Source of the DNA: Neopusillimonas maritima
GTDB lineage: Bacteria > Pseudomonadota > Gammaproteobacteria > Burkholderiales > Burkholderiaceae_B
NCBI RefSeq assembly: GCF_040930455.2
Contig: NZ_CP170494.1
Reading direction: 5' to 3' (one strand)
Length of the DNA stretch: 64,000 nt
The notes beneath the pieces are model-generated. The model did not search any database and had not been told where the DNA came from. It saw only the letters and a program-made list of their open reading frames with translations. How positions within the stretch are numbered: position 1 is the first letter of the stretch; each line of letters begins with the position of its first letter. The translations under genes and the position numbers were made by a program. Below are positions 1-12,467 of the stretch, one piece after another.

Positions 1-1
1 A

Positions 2-943
2 TATCAGGTGTTCACCTACCGTGAACGCCAGGGTGGTGCTCGCCCCGGTGTTTTGATTCAAGCGCGTTTGTACGATCTTAGGGGCGTAATGGGCGGGGCC
101 CATCCCGAGTGGCGCAGTGTGGATGATTTGCTCACTGATTGGTCGGAAGCGCATCCGTTTCTACGCGAACTGGCAGATGATGTTAGCAAGAAGCCGGAGC
201 TTGCAGAAGATGCCTTGCTGGTCGCGGATGATATTGAGTTTTTGCCGCCCTTAACGCGTTGTGGTGTGATTTACGCCGCAGGCGCTAATTATCGGGATCA
301 CGTCGAAGCGATGGGTAAGGCCATGAATATGAAATTGAACCTGGATCCGAAGGCCGACGGCCTTCCTCCCTGGCATTTCATCAAGGCAGGGCAGGCTGCT
401 TTGTCGGGCCACAAAGAGCATGTCGCGTTTCCAGCTCACAGCAATATGCTCGATTGGGAAGCGGAGTTGGCAGTGGTGATCGGGCGAAAGGCGTCGAATG
501 TATCGGTGGAATCGGCCTTGGATTATGTTGCCGGGTATAGCTGTGCCAACGATATGTCCGCACGCGACAACCTGAAGCGTGATCAGGTTGATGTCAGTTC
601 GCCGTTTAGATTCGATTGGATTGGTCACAAATGCTTTAAAGGTGCATGCCCTTTGGGGCCATATTTAACGCCGGCTGAATTTGCCGGTGACCCCGAAAAT
701 TTGGGGATCAAGCTTTGGCTCAACGACGAACTGCGGCAAAACTCCAGCACCTCAAATCATTTGTACACCGTGGCAGATCAAATTGCGTACTTAAGTGCCA
801 GGCTGGATTTGTTGCCTGGCGACATTCTTTTAACCGGCACCCCGGCCGGCGTTGGGATGGAATCGGGGGTGTTCTTGAAACGCGGGGATGTGATGCGGGT
901 TTGGATTGAGAGTTTGGGGGAGCTGGAAACCCGGTTGGTTTGA
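2..943 (+). CDS. Fumarylacetoacetate hydrolase family protein (5' end cut by window)
   Basis: Member of the FAH superfamily, metal-dependent hydrolases or decarboxylases acting on 2-oxo or 1,3-dicarbonyl acids in the cytoplasm, often at the end of aromatic or amino-acid breakdown. Counting from the first in-frame GTG (position 8), the core opens near residue 86 with GVIYAAGANYRDH. The metal ligands are expected at E151 and E153 (DWEAELAVVIG) and D182 (ANDMSARD), and the closing motif GDILLTGTPAGVG is at about 271-283. The frame stays open to the window edge and the GTG has no visible ribosome site, so the true start probably lies just upstream. A substrate-binding protein gene follows after 39 bp, which suggests a catabolic operon entering from the left. 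The substrate cannot be named. The family call is strong; the exact activity is unknown. Confidence 0.88.
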   Translation, partial: YQVFTYRERQGGARPGVLIQARLYDLRGVMGGAHPEWRSVDDLLTDWSEAHPFLRELADDVSKKPELAEDALLVADDIEFLPPLTRCGVIYAAGANYRDHVEAMGKAMNMKLNLDPKADGLPPWHFIKAGQAALSGHKEHVAFPAHSNMLDWEAELAVVIGRKASNVSVESALDYVAGYSCANDMSARDNLKRDQVDVSSPFRFDWIGHKCFKGACPLGPYLTPAEFAGDPENLGIKLWLNDELRQNSSTSNHLYTVADQIAYLSARLDLLPGDILLTGTPAGVGMESGVFLKRGDVMRVWIESLGELETRLV

Positions 944-982
944 TGGCGGTTCATTGACTTAAACATAAGGAAGGAGACAAAC

Positions 983-2161
983 ATGTTGCTTGAGAAAATA
1001 TTGAAGAAATCAGTCCTGTCGTTGGCATTGGTTTGTGCCGTGCCAGGCATGGCAATGGCGGATATCAAAATTGGCTTTCTGGGTACGTTGTCCGGGCCGT
1101 CTGCCGCGAACGGGCGTGATCAATTAGACGGTTTTCGCCTTGCGTTGGACCAATTGGACGGGAAGTTGGGTGGGGTCAAAACGGAAATCGTGGCGGAAGA
1201 TGATCAAATGAAACCGTCTGTTGCGTTAACCGGCGTTTCGCGACTGTTGGAGCGAGAGGACGTTGATGCGGTGGTTGGCTTGACGTTTACGCACGTATTA
1301 ATGGCGTTGCAGCCTAAAATCGCTGAAACTGATGTGCCGTTTATCGGCACGATTTCGGGTCCCTCCCCCACTGCCGGGGCACTATGCAAACCTAATTTGT
1401 TCATCATGTCGTGGCAAAGCGATGCGCCGGCTGAAGCAATGGGTAAGTACATGCAGGATAAAGGCGTGAAAACCATCAGCACGCTAACCCCTAATTTCGT
1501 CGGCGGAAAAGACAAGATCAGTGGCCTGCGCAACACCTATAAAGGCGAAATTATTGACGAGATTTATACGCCCTTGAGCCAGCTCGACTTTTCGGCTGAA
1601 CTTACCCAAGTGGCATTGAGCGATCCTGAAGGCGTTTTCATGTTCTACCCGGGCGGGCTTGGTGTCACCTTTATGCGTCAGTACAAGCAGGCAGGGCTTG
1701 CCGGCAAATTGCCTCTTTATACGGCTAACTCAATTGAGGGCGAAGACGTCGACGCAATGGGTGAGGCAGTGATTGGTGCTTATGCAGCAGACACCTGGAC
1801 CCCCGGCATTTCCAGCGAGTATTCCAAGCAGTTCGTGAATGCATATCGCGAAAAATACAACCGTACGCCATCAGCTTATGCCGCATTCAGTTACGATGCC
1901 ATGATGAAGCTGAATGCCGCTGTAGAGGCGCTGAAGGGTGATGTCTCGGATAAAAAAGCGTTTGTGAAAGCAATTAAAACGGCGGATTTCGAGTCAGTGC
2001 GAGGCGATTTCAAGTTCGGCAACAATAATTATCCGGTTCAGGACTACCATATCTTCGAAATGGTGGAAGGTGAAAACGGCAAGCCCGATTGGAAGCTGGT
2101 TCAGGAAAATGTGCTGAAAGACCATGTGGATAGCTATGCGGCTCAATGCACGATGAGCTGA
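983..2161 (+). CDS. ABC transporter substrate-binding protein, Liv/branched-chain amino-acid type
   Basis: Periplasmic binding protein of the type I fold (Periplasmic_binding_6 / LivK-like), 392 residues. It has a cleavable Sec signal peptide (KKSVLSLALVCAVPGMAMA, cut near residue 26) followed by the typical mature start DIKIGFLGTLSGPSAANG. A strong ribosome site (AAGGAGG-like, about 970-977) precedes the ATG. Such proteins bind branched-chain amino acids, amides, or aromatic and dicarboxylic acids and deliver them to LivHMGF-type permeases. No permease or ATPase genes are present in the window, so it is an orphan here or its partners lie elsewhere. Its place directly after the FAH-family gene suggests that its ligand is the precursor of that pathway; this is inference. 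The next gene is convergent. Confidence 0.88.
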   Translation: MLLEKILKKSVLSLALVCAVPGMAMADIKIGFLGTLSGPSAANGRDQLDGFRLALDQLDGKLGGVKTEIVAEDDQMKPSVALTGVSRLLEREDVDAVVGLTFTHVLMALQPKIAETDVPFIGTISGPSPTAGALCKPNLFIMSWQSDAPAEAMGKYMQDKGVKTISTLTPNFVGGKDKISGLRNTYKGEIIDEIYTPLSQLDFSAELTQVALSDPEGVFMFYPGGLGVTFMRQYKQAGLAGKLPLYTANSIEGEDVDAMGEAVIGAYAADTWTPGISSEYSKQFVNAYREKYNRTPSAYAAFSYDAMMKLNAAVEALKGDVSDKKAFVKAIKTADFESVRGDFKFGNNNYPVQDYHIFEMVEGENGKPDWKLVQENVLKDHVDSYAAQCTMS

Positions 2162-2210
2162 TTACCTCCAAGTAAAGGGTTGCGCAACGCCCCGCGCAGA
2201 GTGATTCGGT

Positions 2211-2699
2211 TCACGCTCTTGTCGAAGGAGTGGGCAATGGCAACGCTGTTTGGTATTTCACCTGCTTAAGTGCAAAGCTTGATTTAATGTTCGACACGCC
2301 AGGTATCTTGGACAACTCATCAATAATAAATCGTTCAAGTGCCTGGATATCCGGAACCACCACCCTGAGCAAATAATCAGAGTCTCCGGTCATCAGATAG
2401 CACTCCATTACCTCTGGGTAGTTGCGAATTGCATTTTGGAATCGCTCAAGCGACTTCTCGATTTGCTGCTCCAGACGAATCTCAATAAACACACTAACGT
2501 TCAACCCAATCTGCAGCGGGTCTAGCAGGGTGACGTACTGTGAGATTACCCCGGCTTCCTCAAGTGCCTTGACTCTGGCCAGGCAGGGCGACGCGGAAAG
2601 GTTGACACGAGTTGCCAGCTCAGAATTCGTTAAACGCGCATTGGCCTGGATTTCTTGAAGAATTTTCAAGTCTATTGAATCTAGTCTTTTTTTCCGCAT
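2211..2699 (-). CDS. Lrp/AsnC family transcriptional regulator
   Basis: Feast/famine regulator of 162 residues. An N-terminal winged helix-turn-helix (about residues 7-60; DSIDLKILQEIQANARLTNS and SASPCLARVKALEEAG) is followed by the RAM/ActD effector and oligomerisation domain (about 68-145, including VMECYLMTGDSDYLLRVVVPD). Members bind DNA as dimers to octamers and respond to amino acids. It is divergent from the E1 dehydrogenase gene that starts 123 bp away across an AT-rich gap, the usual layout for a local Lrp-type activator and its target. The same pairing is known for MdeR and MdeB of Pseudomonas putida methionine breakdown, so an MdeR-like role is plausible but not shown. The C-terminal tail is rich in Pro, Thr and Ser. 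Confidence 0.92.
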   Translation of the reverse strand: MRKKRLDSIDLKILQEIQANARLTNSELATRVNLSASPCLARVKALEEAGVISQYVTLLDPLQIGLNVSVFIEIRLEQQIEKSLERFQNAIRNYPEVMECYLMTGDSDYLLRVVVPDIQALERFIIDELSKIPGVSNIKSSFALKQVKYQTALPLPTPSTRA

Positions 2700-2811
2700 A
2701 AATTATTTTTTTTCAGATTGATTTCAAAATAATATTCCGTATAACCATCTTTTTCTAAATGATAACAGCAGCACATTTTGTGGGTGCCTCACTATACTGA
2801 TCTGATCGTTC
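2700..2811. promoter_or_regulatory. Divergent control region between Lrp-type regulator and E1 gene
   Basis: A gap rich in A and T with runs such as TTTTTTTT near 2706. This is the kind of bendable DNA that Lrp-family proteins prefer. A possible -10 box TATACT lies at 2793-2798 for the rightward gene, without a convincing -35 at the right distance, which would fit an activated promoter. The assignment is by context only; no defined operator can be read by eye. Confidence 0.4.
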
Positions 2812-2818
2812 AGGAGGT
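2812..2818 (+). promoter_or_regulatory. Strong ribosome binding site fixing the E1 start
   Basis: AGGAGGT lies 4 bp before the ATG at 2823. An in-frame TTG at 2778 would add 15 residues but has no ribosome site, so translation most likely begins at 2823. Confidence 0.8.
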
Positions 2819-2822
2819 AAAA

Positions 2823-5522
2823 ATGGTTAATAGCAGTGGGAACTTGCGCTTGAAAATGGCGCAGTCCGATGACGTTGATCCCGAGGAAACGCAAGAATGG
2901 CTGGAGGCGCTGGAGGGCGTTCTGGGGGCTGCCGGAAGTGATCGTGCGCTATTCCTTTTAAGTCAGCTAGACGATTTCGTGAAAGCGCATGGCATTAAAC
3001 CGAACTCGTTACCGTACTCTGCCTATCGAAACACCATTTCTTTGGATAACGAAGGAGTCTATCCCGGCAATCTTGAGCTAGAAGAGAGAATTAGTTCCAT
3101 AAACCGCTGGAATGCCTTGGTGATGGTGGTCAGGGCAAATAAAGCTTATGGCGAACTTGGAGGCCATATAGCCAGTTATGCATCCGTCGCGGAAATTTTC
3201 GAAATGGGATTCAACCATTTTTTTCAAGCGCGAACTGAAGCAAATGGGGGGGATCTGGTTTTTTATCAGCCGCACTCTGCGCCGGGAGTTTATGCGCGCG
3301 CGTTTCTGGAAGGGCGTTTAAGTGAGCATGACTTAAGTTTCTATCGACGAGAGTCTGGAGGCGGAGGGCTTTCCTCTTATCCGCATCCGTGGTTAATGCC
3401 TGATTTCTGGCAGTTTCCCACGGGCTCAATGGGCATTGGCCCTATCAATGCAATTTATCAGGCACGTTTCATGCGTTACCTCGAGAACCGGGGCCTTGCG
3501 CAAACTCATGATCGTCGTGTTTGGGGTGTGTTTGGTGATGGGGAAATGGATGAGCCGGAGTCAATCGCAGGGCTAACGTTAGCTGCCCGAGAACAGCTGG
3601 ATAACTTAACGTTTATTATTAACTGCAATCTGCAACGGCTGGATGGGCCTGTGCGTGGAAATGGGCAAATCATTCAGGAGCTAGAGGCATTGTTTACTGG
3701 CGCAGGCTGGAATGTCATTAAGGTGATCTGGAGCTCAGATTGGGACCCCCTGTTCGCGCGCGATGCCAGTCATGCGCTGTTGCGCCGGTTCGCCCAGACA
3801 GTCGACGGCCAGTATCAAACGTTAGGCGCGAAAGACGGAGCCTACAACTCACTGGAGTTTTTCCAAAAAGACCCCGAGGTTCAGCGATTGGTTTCGCACA
3901 TGTCCGATAAGGATATTGATGGTTTGCGGCGAGGTGGCCATGACTTTCGTAAGTTGCATGCCGCATTTTTTGCTGCGAAATCGCATGTTGGCCAGCCCAC
4001 CGTGATTCTGGCGAAAACCAAAAAAGGTTATGGAATGGGCGGTGCCGGAGAGTCGCGCATGACAGCTCATCAGGCGAAGAAGCTGGATTTCGATGCTTTG
4101 AAAGCATTTCGTGATCGTTTCTCATTGCCTTTGTCTGACCATGAGGTAGAGGCCCTCCACTTTCTTAAACCGTCGCAAAATAGCCCTGAAATGCGCTATA
4201 TGCGTGAGCGACGTGAAGCCTTGGGCGGGGCTGTTCCTTCTCGCATCACGCGGTCAAATGAAGCGCTGACCATACCTGTGATTGATAGCTATGCAAAATT
4301 TGCGCGCGAAGCCAATGGGAAGGAAATGTCTACAACAATGGCGTTTGCCCGCATGCTAAGTGGTCTGTTGAAAGACGCCGGCATTGGTGAGCGGGTTGTG
4401 CCCATTGTTGCGGACGAGGCGCGTACATTTGGAATGGCGAACTTATTCAGGCAAATCGGGATCTACAGCCCTGATGGTCAACTGTATGAGCCGGAGGATG
4501 CTGGGTCCATGCTGACCTACCGTGAGGCTAAAGACGGACAGCTCTTGGAGGAAGGGATTACTGAAGCCGGGGCGTTGTCTTCTTGGGTTGCGGCCGCAAC
4601 GTCGTATAGCGTGCATGGCAAGGCCATGCTGCCTTTCTATATCTATTACTCCATTTTCGGGTTTCAAAGGGTGGGCGATTTGATTTGGGCTGCCGCTGAC
4701 CAACGGGCGCGTGGTTTCCTGCTTGGCGCGACCTCGGGTCGTACAACGCTTAGTGGTGAAGGGTTGCAGCACCAAGACGGCAGCAGTCATGTCATCGCCG
4801 CCATGGTGCCCAATTGTCGATCGTATGACCCGGCCTTTGCGGGTGAACTGGCGGTCATTCTGGACCATGGCATGCGTCGTATGATTGAGGAGCAGGTTGA
4901 TGAGTTTTATTACATCACCCTGACGAATGAGAGTTACGCGCAGCCGTCCATGCCCGAGGGTATTGAGAAGCAGATTGTTCAAGGCATGTATTGTTATCGA
5001 CGTGAGGTGTGCGACGCAGGGGGCGCGGCTGCATCGGTTCGTTTGCTTGGGTCGGGTGCGATCTTTCGTGAGGTGGAGGCTGCTGCAGAATTACTTAAAA
5101 CGGATTGGGGAATTTCCTCAGAGGTTTGGAGTGTGACAAGCTTTACTGAGCTGGCCAAAGAGGCGCGAGAAGTTGATCGCTGGAATCGGTTGAATCCGCA
5201 GGCATCAGTACGGGAAAGTTACGTCTCAGCGTGCTTGTCTGGAAGTGCCCCCGTTATTGCCGCCACCGATTATGTGCGTGCCTGGCCACAGTTGATAGCC
5301 GAGTATGTTGACGCTCGGTTTATTTCTTTGGGTACAGACGGGTTTGGTCGAAGCGACACGCGTGTGGCATTGCGTGACTTCTTCGAAGTTAATCGTTACC
5401 ACGTTGTATTGGCCGCGATAGATGGTTTGGCGCGAGACGGTGTCGTATCCAGAGCTCTATTGGGCGAAGTAATCAGCAAATACGGAATCCAGTACAACCG
5501 AGCCCCATCCTGGTTGAGTTAG
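2823..5522 (+). CDS. 2-oxoacid dehydrogenase E1, homodimeric AceE/MdeB type
   Basis: Thiamine-diphosphate E1 of about 899 residues, colinear with E. coli AceE over its whole length. The ThDP/Mg motif GDGEMDEPES (about 238) ends with INCNLQRLDG; the second half keeps EGITEAGALSSW, PFYIYYSIFGFQR, SGRTTLSGEGLQH and the C-terminal LGTDGFGRSDTR. It would decarboxylate pyruvate or a close homologue and pass the acyl group to a lipoyl E2. No E2 (aceF) or E3 (lpd) gene is adjacent, unlike a normal pdh operon, and an Lrp-type regulator diverges from it. This arrangement resembles mdeR-mdeB, where MdeB is the 2-oxobutyrate dehydrogenase E1 used after methionine gamma-lyase; no mdeA is seen here. I call it a paralogous E1 with 2-oxobutyrate as the candidate substrate. 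A leucine- or isoleucine-linked role is also possible. Confidence 0.9.
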   Translation: MVNSSGNLRLKMAQSDDVDPEETQEWLEALEGVLGAAGSDRALFLLSQLDDFVKAHGIKPNSLPYSAYRNTISLDNEGVYPGNLELEERISSINRWNALVMVVRANKAYGELGGHIASYASVAEIFEMGFNHFFQARTEANGGDLVFYQPHSAPGVYARAFLEGRLSEHDLSFYRRESGGGGLSSYPHPWLMPDFWQFPTGSMGIGPINAIYQARFMRYLENRGLAQTHDRRVWGVFGDGEMDEPESIAGLTLAAREQLDNLTFIINCNLQRLDGPVRGNGQIIQELEALFTGAGWNVIKVIWSSDWDPLFARDASHALLRRFAQTVDGQYQTLGAKDGAYNSLEFFQKDPEVQRLVSHMSDKDIDGLRRGGHDFRKLHAAFFAAKSHVGQPTVILAKTKKGYGMGGAGESRMTAHQAKKLDFDALKAFRDRFSLPLSDHEVEALHFLKPSQNSPEMRYMRERREALGGAVPSRITRSNEALTIPVIDSYAKFAREANGKEMSTTMAFARMLSGLLKDAGIGERVVPIVADEARTFGMANLFRQIGIYSPDGQLYEPEDAGSMLTYREAKDGQLLEEGITEAGALSSWVAAATSYSVHGKAMLPFYIYYSIFGFQRVGDLIWAAADQRARGFLLGATSGRTTLSGEGLQHQDGSSHVIAAMVPNCRSYDPAFAGELAVILDHGMRRMIEEQVDEFYYITLTNESYAQPSMPEGIEKQIVQGMYCYRREVCDAGGAAASVRLLGSGAIFREVEAAAELLKTDWGISSEVWSVTSFTELAKEAREVDRWNRLNPQASVRESYVSACLSGSAPVIAATDYVRAWPQLIAEYVDARFISLGTDGFGRSDTRVALRDFFEVNRYHVVLAAIDGLARDGVVSRALLGEVISKYGIQYNRAPSWLS

Positions 5523-5635
5523 TCTAGTCATCAACTGGGGTGCCTGAGGAAATGAAAGGCAGGGTCAACAATAGAAAGAAGAGTGAGTCGGTCAGGGTTA
5601 GGTCAACAATATTTATTAAATTTCCTTCACTTCAT

Positions 5636-5664
5636 TTGACACGGTGTAAAAACTGCTTCATAAT
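5636..5664 (+). promoter_or_regulatory. rRNA operon promoter
   Basis: Consensus -35 TTGACA at 5636-5641, a 17-bp spacer, and -10 CATAAT at 5659-5664, followed by TCTCG. This is a near-perfect sigma-70 promoter about 345 bp before the mature 16S 5' end, as expected for a stable-RNA operon. Transcription should start near 5671. Confidence 0.85.
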
Positions 5665-5754
5665 CTCGTTTCTTAGCTGCTTGAACAGCGCTTCACACGG
5701 CAAGTTAGATGTTTTTAGCTTGGTTGTGGGGCAGTTGGGTAGGGTTGGCGAAAT

Positions 5755-5766
5755 TGCTCTTTAACA
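5755..5766 (+). promoter_or_regulatory. boxA antitermination site, 16S leader
   Basis: TGCTCTTTAACA matches the bacterial rRNA boxA consensus, the RNA site bound by NusB-NusE (S10) to load the rRNA antitermination complex. A second copy lies in the 16S-23S spacer at 7991-8002. Confidence 0.8.
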
Positions 5767-6010
5767 ACGAAACAACCGATAAGTGTGGGCACTTAAGCTA
5801 CGTTGCTAAGTAGTGGTGCATCAGGGTTAAAAGCCTGAGCCAAAGCAAGTAGTAAGAAGTGCTCGCAAGTGATGAAGTAAGAAGTCAAGGCGGTAGATGC
5901 TGGATTTTATCTGGTGTTTACTTTTAAGCCTGTCTTTTTTCTTTTGAGTGAGTACGCGACGTATGACCTGGTCTTTGATAGGACAGGAAATATGGCAATT
6001 AACAGGAATT

Positions 6011-7553
<1,543 letters not shown>

Positions 7554-7655
7554 AGAGAAGTGCTTGGGGTTTGGTCTTGGTGTGCTGTTATTTGGTGGTA
7601 GTTTGAGTGTTCACGCTTATCGGTTGTTTTAGAGTTAGGGCAGATACAAGGGCTT

Positions 7656-7732
7656 GGGTCAGTAGCTCAGTCGGTTAGAGCACCGTCTTGATAAGGCGGG
7701 GGTCGTTGGTTCGATTCCAACTTGACCCACCA
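7656..7732 (+). tRNA. tRNA-Ile(GAT)
   Basis: 77 nt with an encoded CCA. The acceptor 5' GGGTCAG pairs with 3' TTGACCC (one G-U), the D-arm is AGCTCAG..GGTTAGAGC, the anticodon loop CTTGATAA reads GAT, and the T-loop is TTCGATT. First of the two spacer tRNAs common in proteobacterial rRNA operons. Confidence 0.98.
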
Positions 7733-7743
7733 CGTGCTTTACG

Positions 7744-7819
7744 GGGGGATTAGCTCAGCTGGGAGAGCACCTGCTTTGCAAGCAGGGGGTCGTCGGTTCG
7801 ATCCCGTCATCCTCCACCA
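7744..7819 (+). tRNA. tRNA-Ala(TGC)
   Basis: 76 nt with an encoded CCA. The acceptor GGGGGAT/ATCCTCC contains the G3-U70 pair that marks alanine tRNAs. The anticodon loop TTTGCAA reads TGC. The T-stem GTCGG/CCGTC has one U-U mismatch, which I believe is common in this order. It lies 11 bp after tRNA-Ile. Confidence 0.98.
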
Positions 7820-8262
7820 ACGAAGCTGTGGTTGTGCAGGTAGTGGTTGTGAAGTTGTAGTGAGTTGTGTGCAGTGAACAGGGTCTTGGTTAGCTAAAGC
7901 GATGTAGTTTGGTTAGCTCAGGGTGTTGTGCACTGGTCATAGCGATGTGGCTAGGTAGTATAAGTAGTACCCGTAGTACGAAGCAGTATTTGTTCTTTAA
8001 CAATGAGGAAGAAGCAACAATGACAAGTAGCTGTAAGTGGGCTGCGTGTTCTGGGCGCGTGTTTAACGACATGGGCTCGTTAAGGGACAGGCAGACTGAT
8101 TATAGATACGGGTTGTGATTGCATTGCAAACAAGTTCTGACTCAAGAGCCGAGTTGGTTGATCGCGTCTTTTTTAGGAAAGGGGTGTGTTGACTGATTCA
8201 GTCTTTTGGAAGTGATGAACGGCATGAACACGTAAACTCAAGTTAGGAACCTATAGCCTTTG
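7820..8262 (+). other. tRNA-23S part of the internal transcribed spacer
   Basis: About 440 bp between tRNA-Ala and the 23S processing stem. It contains the second boxA (7991-8002) and T/G-rich sequence with no credible gene. It is transcribed and removed during rRNA maturation. Confidence 0.8.
7991..8002 (+). promoter_or_regulatory. boxA antitermination site before 23S
   Basis: TGTTCTTTAACA followed by ATG, one base different from the leader boxA at 5755-5766. It sits upstream of 23S, the standard place for the second rRNA antitermination site. Confidence 0.75.
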
Positions 8263-8270
8263 TGGTTATA

Positions 8271-11182
<2,912 letters not shown>

Positions 11183-11386
11183 TATAACCATGCAGGTTAT
11201 GCATACTGGTTTAGGTGTTAAGCATGCCGCTAAATGACATAAAGTCAAAAATCAATGGTCAAAACCAACGCAACGCAAATAACAGCACAACCAAATAATC
11301 AAACCCGCAAAACAGCATACAAAGCACGGTTGCTTCTCACCTCATTGGCGCTTCAAGGCCAAAACCCTTGAAGCGCAACCCTTTAC
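11183..11386 (+). other. 23S-5S spacer
   Basis: About 200 bp of A/C-rich transcribed spacer. It contains a small inverted repeat (CGCTTCAAGG at 11349-11358 and CCTTGAAGCG at 11366-11375) just before 5S, probably part of 5S processing. No gene seen. Confidence 0.65.
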
Positions 11387-11501
11387 GCTTGACGACCATA
11401 GCAAGGTGGTCCCACGCCTTCCCATCCCGAACAGGACCGTGAAACGCCTTTGCGCCGATGATAGTGGATGTACATCTGTGAAAGTAGGTCATCGTCAGGC
11501 T
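11387..11501 (+). rRNA. 5S ribosomal RNA
   Basis: About 115 nt. The ends pair (GCTTGACGA with TCGTCAGGC), and the conserved core CCCATCCCGAACAGGACCGTGAAACGCC and GCGCCGATGATAGTG are present. Ends are estimated to within a few bases. Confidence 0.95.
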
Positions 11502-11509
11502 CTTATACC

Positions 11510-11548
11510 AAAACGCCCCAACATCAAAACATGTTGGGGCGTTTTACT
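11510..11548 (+). terminator. rRNA operon intrinsic terminator
   Basis: A 15-bp perfect stem (11510-11524 with 11531-11545) around the 6-base loop CAAAAC, rich in G+C at its centre and ending in TTTT. The A-run on the other side lets it also work leftward, for the convergent outer-membrane protein gene. Confidence 0.9.
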
Positions 11549-11616
11549 TTGGAAGAACGAAAACGGCACGCTGTGCCCAGAGTCCTCTAGCGAGGACCTA
11601 TAAAGGCTATTTGAAG

Positions 11617-12282
11617 TTAGAATCTTGCGCCCACACCGACCAGAAAACTATATGAACTTGGCTTCATTTTGAAGGTGTCGTCGGGGTCGGTGGAGTCGTT
11701 GGCGCCTGCTGTCACACTTCCGTATGAGGCGTAAGTGGCCTCTGCGAACCCATATACATTTTTGTTGAATAAGTGGCGGCCCCCGATACCGAGCAACACG
11801 CCATTGGCCGTTTCGCTGATTGAAGGATCGCCTTCTGGGTGGATGGTGGCTTTGGCCTGGATCCAGCCCAGCTTAAGATAACCCATTGTGGTGTCATTGA
11901 AGGCGTAGCCGGGGATAATTGAAATAGACACCTGGTTTTTAAGTGTGCCGTTATATCCAGCGCCTGGGAGAGCCGTTCCATTAAACGTGATGTTGCCGCT
12001 GCCTGTGTCCATTTTCAAGGGGTTGTATTCGAGCATTGCGCCAAGCGTAAAGCGTTCGTTCATGGCGTGTGTGTAGCCCACGCCGAAGTTCAAAGGCATT
12101 TTGCCGTCGGAAAGGTTTTGTGCGGCAAAACCTGGCTCTATTACGCCGGATAGATCAATGCTGTTGTGTTGGTAGCCTGTTGATATTTGTGCATTGAACC
12201 CTTCAAAATTCTGAGCCTGTGCAAATACCGCGGGCGAGACAAAGATACCGAGCAATGCTGTTATGCGTAGCAGGTTTTTCAT
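11617..12282 (-). CDS. Outer-membrane beta-barrel protein, porin-like
   Basis: A 221-residue protein with a signal peptide (LLRITALLGIFVSPAVFAQA, cut near residue 22). Alternating hydrophobic/polar beta strands separated by polar turns follow, ending in the outer-membrane signature GVGARF with a terminal Phe recognised by BamA. Length and pattern fit an 8-stranded OmpA/OmpW-like or OMP_b-brl barrel. It has no partner genes: an rRNA operon lies downstream and a pseudouridine synthase diverges upstream. The ligand or role is not recognisable. The envelope-barrel call is good; assignment to a named family would be guesswork. Confidence 0.8.
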   Translation of the reverse strand: MKNLLRITALLGIFVSPAVFAQAQNFEGFNAQISTGYQHNSIDLSGVIEPGFAAQNLSDGKMPLNFGVGYTHAMNERFTLGAMLEYNPLKMDTGSGNITFNGTALPGAGYNGTLKNQVSISIIPGYAFNDTTMGYLKLGWIQAKATIHPEGDPSISETANGVLLGIGGRHLFNKNVYGFAEATYASYGSVTAGANDSTDPDDTFKMKPSSYSFLVGVGARF

Positions 12283-12467
12283 GTCGGGATGCTCCTGGTG
12301 GATACGGTGTGTATGAATGGGGACGCACGAGCGCAGGCTCCTGACGTTGGTTCACGTTATCATCCGTTAAAAGGTTTTTAAATTGTTTTTCGTCATTTTT
12401 CTGTATTAAAAGGGTTAGGGCCGGATATAGGTTGTGCCCTTGCAACAGTACGATACATAACCAGATT

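Larger units (their letters stand above)
5523..6010. other. Intergenic region and rRNA operon leader
   Basis: 488 bp without a credible gene. It holds the rRNA promoter (5636-5664), the boxA antitermination site (5755-5766) and the rest of the 16S leader. A 74-codon open frame at 5540-5764 runs through the promoter and boxA and has no family resemblance, so it is not taken as a gene. No terminator hairpin was found for the upstream E1 gene. Confidence 0.7.

Noticed and set aside
5540..5764. 74-codon open frame before the rRNA operon
   Set aside because: It runs through the rRNA promoter and boxA, has no family likeness and ends inside the leader.
7744..7819. T-stem U-U mismatch in tRNA-Ala
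   Set aside because: The rest of the cloverleaf is perfect and this form is common in the order; not a pseudogene.
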